DNA from: DASXKD01 sp963707905 | GTDB taxonomy: Bacteria > Actinomycetota > Actinomycetes > Streptosporangiales > Streptosporangiaceae | Assembly: GCA_963707905.1 (NCBI GenBank) | Contig: CAVPSA010000018.1 | Coordinates: forward strand, 62,001-126,000 | Length of the DNA stretch: 64,000 bases | Direction: 5' to 3' | In this document: positions 61,442 to 64,000 of the stretch, one piece after another | Position numbering within the stretch: the stretch's first letter is position 1 | Layout: every line of letters begins with the position of its first letter | Notes under the pieces: generated by a model | What the model was told of the DNA's origin: nothing | The model's database searches: none | The model's input: only the letters and a program-made list of their open reading frames with translations | Translations under genes and position numbers: made by a program

Positions 61442-61959
61442 GGGCCCCACGATAGCCATCGCCGTTGCCCGCCGCGGCCAGTGCGGGAGGCCTGGGGCCG
61501 GGGGCCCGGCTTCCCGCGCGCGGATCGCAGCAGGCAGGCCGCGGCAGCCGTTAAGAAAAGAAATATGCCGTAACGAACGGCCGCGCTTTCGTGGCACCGA
61601 TGCCCGCGGTTTTCCCACTGAGCCAAGAGAATCCGCCGCCAGGCGGGGCCGTTACCGCAACGGCAGAGGGCGCTGGCGCCGGGCGCGAGGCCGGCGGCCA
61701 AAGGGCCTGACGGCGGCCCGGAAAGTGCCATTTCCCGAGCTACCGTCAAGGCCAGCGAAAGGTGATGGCGACGGCTGCCCTGGCCGGGCCGGAGCATAAA
61801 AGCACCAGCCCGGCCGGTCAGCCGGCCTGCATTGCCGCCAGGACAGCGGCATCATGCAGATGACGGCCAGGAATACCAGCGTGGTGCCTCGCCAAGGGAA
61901 ACCGATATCAGTAAGATGGTAATCTGATATCAGACTTGGCTAATTATGAGGAGCACCAG
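61442..61959. other. intergenic region before the SPFH gene
   Basis: About 520 bases between divergent genes. The 61442-61840 part contains open frames on both strands without recognisable products; the AT-rich tract GTTAAGAAAAGAAATATGCCG near 61550 may be a promoter. The 61880-61960 part contains GATATC palindromes and the SPFH gene's ribosome site. Confidence 0.4.
61904..61933 (+). promoter_or_regulatory. paired GATATC palindromes upstream of the SPFH gene
   Basis: GATATCAG at 61904-61911 and the perfect palindrome CTGATATCAG at 61924-61933, 22 bases apart centre to centre. That is about two helical turns, so a dimeric repressor could bind both sites on one face. The second ends 26 bases before the start codon. 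The adjacent ribbon-helix-helix protein is one candidate binder; that is speculation. Confidence 0.6.
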
Positions 61960-62886
61960 ATGGCCACCCAGACTGCAGCCCCCGCGGGTTCGCAACAGCC
62001 TGACAAGCAGGTGACCGAGCACGAGGCCCGGTTCTTGACCGGCCTGCCCACGCTGGCAGCGGGCATTGTCGGGCTGCTGGCCGGTGTGGCGCTTGCCATC
62101 GTGGCAAGCCGGCAGAGTAACGGCGCCGTCCTGCCGCTGGTCGTGCTCTGCGTGTTGATCTTTATCGCCAGCATCCTTGCGCTGTCGGGCCTGACCCCGA
62201 TCGCCCCCGGGCAGGCACGCGTCGTCCAGCTGTTCGGCCGCTACCGTGGCACCATCCGCGACTCCGGCTTGCAGTGGGTGAACCCGTTCACCCGCCGCAT
62301 CGAGGTATCCACCCGGATCCGCAACCAGGAATCAGCGCAGGCCAAGGTCAATGACGCCGAGGGCAACCCGATCGAGATCGCCGCCGTGGTCGTCTGGCAG
62401 GTCGCCGACACCGCCAGGGCTATCTACTCCGTCGACGACTACACGCAGTTCGTCACCATCCAGACCGAGACCGCGGTCCGGCACATCGCCTCCAGCTACC
62501 CCTACACCAGCCGCCGGGAAGGTGAGCTGTCGCTGCGCGACAATGCCGACGAGATCACCAGCAGGCTCTCCGCCGAGATCGGCGCGCGGGTCGCATCCGC
62601 CGGGGTGCACATTATCGAGTCGCGGTTGACCCGGCTGTCGTATGCCCCGGAGATCGCCCAGGCGATGCTGCGCCAGCAGCAGGCCAGCGCCGTGGTCGGC
62701 GCCCGGCGGACGATCGTGGAAGGCGCCGTCGGCATGGTCCAGCTGGCGCTGCAGCGGCTCCAGGACGAGGACGTCGTCGAGCTGGATGAGGAGCGCAAGG
62801 CCTCGATGGTGTCCAACCTGCTCGTGGTGTTGTGCAGCGAGCAAGCTACCCAGCCGGTCGTCAACACCGGCACCCTCTACCAATGA
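61960..62886 (+). CDS. SPFH/Band 7 (prohibitin-like) membrane protein
   Basis: 308 residues from ATG 61960, GAGGAG upstream. Two hydrophobic segments (about 34-56 and 63-85) precede the SPFH domain: PIAPGQARVVQLFGRYRGTIRDSGLQWVNPFTRRIEVSTRIRNQE, AAVVVWQVADTARAIYSVDDYTQFVTIQTETAVRHIASSYPY. A C-terminal helical region has ARRTIVEGAVGMVQLALQRLQDEDVVELDEERKASMVSNLLVVLCSE. Such proteins scaffold membrane microdomains. The ribbon-helix-helix gene follows 19 bases later. Confidence 0.9.
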   Translation: MATQTAAPAGSQQPDKQVTEHEARFLTGLPTLAAGIVGLLAGVALAIVASRQSNGAVLPLVVLCVLIFIASILALSGLTPIAPGQARVVQLFGRYRGTIRDSGLQWVNPFTRRIEVSTRIRNQESAQAKVNDAEGNPIEIAAVVVWQVADTARAIYSVDDYTQFVTIQTETAVRHIASSYPYTSRREGELSLRDNADEITSRLSAEIGARVASAGVHIIESRLTRLSYAPEIAQAMLRQQQASAVVGARRTIVEGAVGMVQLALQRLQDEDVVELDEERKASMVSNLLVVLCSEQATQPVVNTGTLYQ

Positions 62887-62905
62887 CGGCAGCCACGGAG
62901 CCGCA

Positions 62906-63148
62906 GTGACCGAGCGCAAGAGCGTCCTGCTGCGCCTTGACCCCGCCGTCCACGACGCCCTGGCCAAATGGGCCAGCGACGAGCTGCGCAGCACCAACGC
63001 CCAGATCGAATTCCTGCTCCGCCGTGCGCTCGCCGACGCAGGGCGGCTGCCCGGCCGCGCCGGGCCAATCCGGCCGCGCGGGCGGCCACCTGCCGCCAGC
63101 CGCGCCGGAACCAGCCCGCCACCGCCCGGCGATGACCAGCCCGGGTGA
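62906..63148 (+). CDS. ribbon-helix-helix (Arc-like) protein paired with SPFH protein
   Basis: 80 residues from GTG 62906. SVLLRLDPAVHDALAKWASDELRSTNAQIEFLLRRALADAG is an Arc/MetJ-type ribbon-helix-helix core, with the N-terminal beta-strand VLLRLD and the helical NAQIEFLLRRAL. The Pro/Arg/Ala-rich C-terminus is disordered. It is a common downstream partner of SPFH genes in actinomycetes. Possibly a DNA-binding regulator of the pair, or a protein-interaction module. Confidence 0.72.
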   Translation: MTERKSVLLRLDPAVHDALAKWASDELRSTNAQIEFLLRRALADAGRLPGRAGPIRPRGRPPAASRAGTSPPPPGDDQPG

Positions 63149-63191
63149 CGACTCTTGACGGTTGAGGACGGCGGACGCGAGGCAGCGGGGT

Positions 63192-63938
63192 TCAGGCGAT
63201 AAGCAGCCGAAGGCCAAGCTCCGCTGCATCGAGAGCGACGAGGTCGCCGTTGCGTTCGGCCCACCGGCCAGAGACAAGATCATCGCGGAGGCTGCGCACT
63301 GCCCGCTGCCCGGCTTCCGGCCCGACTCTGGCCCACACCGATACGCCGCGACGGACATTCTCGTCCAGGTATGCCCCGGGCCGTCGCCAGTAGGCCTCGA
63401 AGAAGCCGTCAGCGCAATCCCACGGGATGAGCACCGGCTCCATGTGAGCTCCGATCGCGCTGGCCAGCTCGGTCAGCGAAGGCCGCCCTGCGAGGAGGTC
63501 AGCGACCTCAGGCAGGTAGTCGCGGGTAAGCCAGAACCGGCGAAGCCATCCGGTGTCACTGCTGTCGTGCGTGAACACCACCACGCGGCGGGCCACGCGC
63601 CGCATCTCGCGCAGGCCCGCGATCGGGTCCCGCCAGTGATGGACAGTGGAAAAAGCCATCGCGGCGTCGAAGGACTGGTCCTCGAACGGAAGGCTCTCCG
63701 CGACGGCAGCCACGCACGGCGCCGCGCCCGCGGGACGCTGCGCACGCATGAGCGCCGACGGTTCCACCGCGGTTACGTCACGGCCGGGGGGCTCGTAGGA
63801 GCCGGTGCCAGCCCCGACATTCAACACCGTCCGCGCATCGCCCAGCGCAGCCCAGACCCTTGCGGCGATCCGCGGCTCGGTGCGCCGCGTAACCGTGTAA
63901 GTGGCCCCGATGGCGTCATACAGCTGCGCGCCGGACAT
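63192..63938 (-). CDS. class I SAM-dependent methyltransferase
   Basis: 248 residues from ATG 63938. YDAIGATYTVTRRTEPRIA at the start; motif I VLNVGAGTGSYEPPGRDVTAVEPS; motif post-I AMAFSTVHHWRDPIAGLREMRRVARRVVVFTHD. The family methylates small molecules. It is similar in layout to ubiquinone/menaquinone-type methyltransferases, with an N-terminal cap. Substrate unknown. It converges on the ribbon-helix-helix gene. Confidence 0.9.
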   Translation of the reverse strand: MSGAQLYDAIGATYTVTRRTEPRIAARVWAALGDARTVLNVGAGTGSYEPPGRDVTAVEPSALMRAQRPAGAAPCVAAVAESLPFEDQSFDAAMAFSTVHHWRDPIAGLREMRRVARRVVVFTHDSSDTGWLRRFWLTRDYLPEVADLLAGRPSLTELASAIGAHMEPVLIPWDCADGFFEAYWRRPGAYLDENVRRGVSVWARVGPEAGQRAVRSLRDDLVSGRWAERNGDLVALDAAELGLRLLIA

Positions 63939-64000
63939 GCCGCTGCCTCCCTGGCTGTCATCATCCCCATGCCGCGCACGTGGCCTGGAGGCGCTGGCCT

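Noticed and set aside
61440..61799. Overlapping frames on both strands upstream of the SPFH gene
   Set aside because: Neither shows domain patterns, and both are typical of high-GC spurious frames.
1..64000. CRISPR array
   Set aside because: The regular repeats found (15, 19, 30 and 99 bp) are tandem without spacers, so none is a CRISPR.
1..64000. tRNA or rRNA genes
   Set aside because: No T-loop/acceptor arrangement or rRNA signature was seen by reading; a covariance scan would be decisive.

Overview
The window is very GC-rich DNA with GTG and TTG starts, strong GGAGG-type ribosome sites and short overlapping genes. It encodes mycothiol-type (DinB/maleylpyruvate isomerase-like) and deazaflavin (Ddn-like) enzymes, a LigD-type ligase and many Streptomyces-like families. 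I read it as a chromosomal segment of a soil actinomycete (Actinomycetota, perhaps near Streptosporangiales). The genus is inference; no rRNA or tRNA gene was seen.

Region 1 (0.1-9.0 kb, + strand) is a Tad/Flp pilus locus: pilin, TadE-like and TadG-like pseudopilins, CpaB, CpaE-like ATPase, TadA/CpaF ATPase, a TadB carrying an N-terminal vWA-like domain, TadC, and an unknown membrane protein. No prepilin peptidase lies inside the window. The TadG, CpaE and TadA genes are readable only across about 15 single-base indels, which look more like sequence errors than decay.

Region 2 (10.3-24.7 kb) is a dispersed aromatic-acid catabolic set: an aminobenzoate/benzoate-type CoA ligase, a crotonase-family protein, an acyl-CoA dehydrogenase coupled to a two-domain 2-aminobenzoyl-CoA (or salicylyl-CoA) monooxygenase/reductase, RidA and a PaaX-type regulator. 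Together they fit the CoA-dependent hybrid route for anthranilate or salicylate. The set is interrupted by an APC permease, an ArsR-type regulator with a small membrane protein, a 33-residue repeat protein, a truncated beta-propeller, an S53 peptidase and a full beta-propeller. A -35 element of the same form, TTGACnGTCGT, precedes both the ligase gene and the monooxygenase/reductase gene.

Region 3 (24.7-43.5 kb) is mixed metabolism: GST-like reductase, LigD-type ligase, DUF2277 protein, rRNA/tRNA methyltransferase, secreted proteins, alditol-oxidase-like enzyme, tandem acetyltransferases, a Ni/Co transporter behind a cobalamin riboswitch, a DUF4232-type lipoprotein with a duplicated 3' end, and an acetyltransferase - arylamine N-acetyltransferase - Ddn-like - metallo-hydrolase operon.

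Region 4 (43.7-64 kb) holds regulators (receiver-domain protein, HD-GYP/LuxR protein), hydrolases, a P450, a coupled pair of unknown small genes, a large secreted WxVG/FG-GAP protein of distinct base composition, an MFS exporter overlapping a TreT-like glycosyltransferase, an isolated HMG-CoA reductase with an acetyltransferase, an SPFH-ribbon-helix-helix pair behind GATATC palindromes, and a methyltransferase. Convergent gene pairs are often separated by strong GC hairpins.
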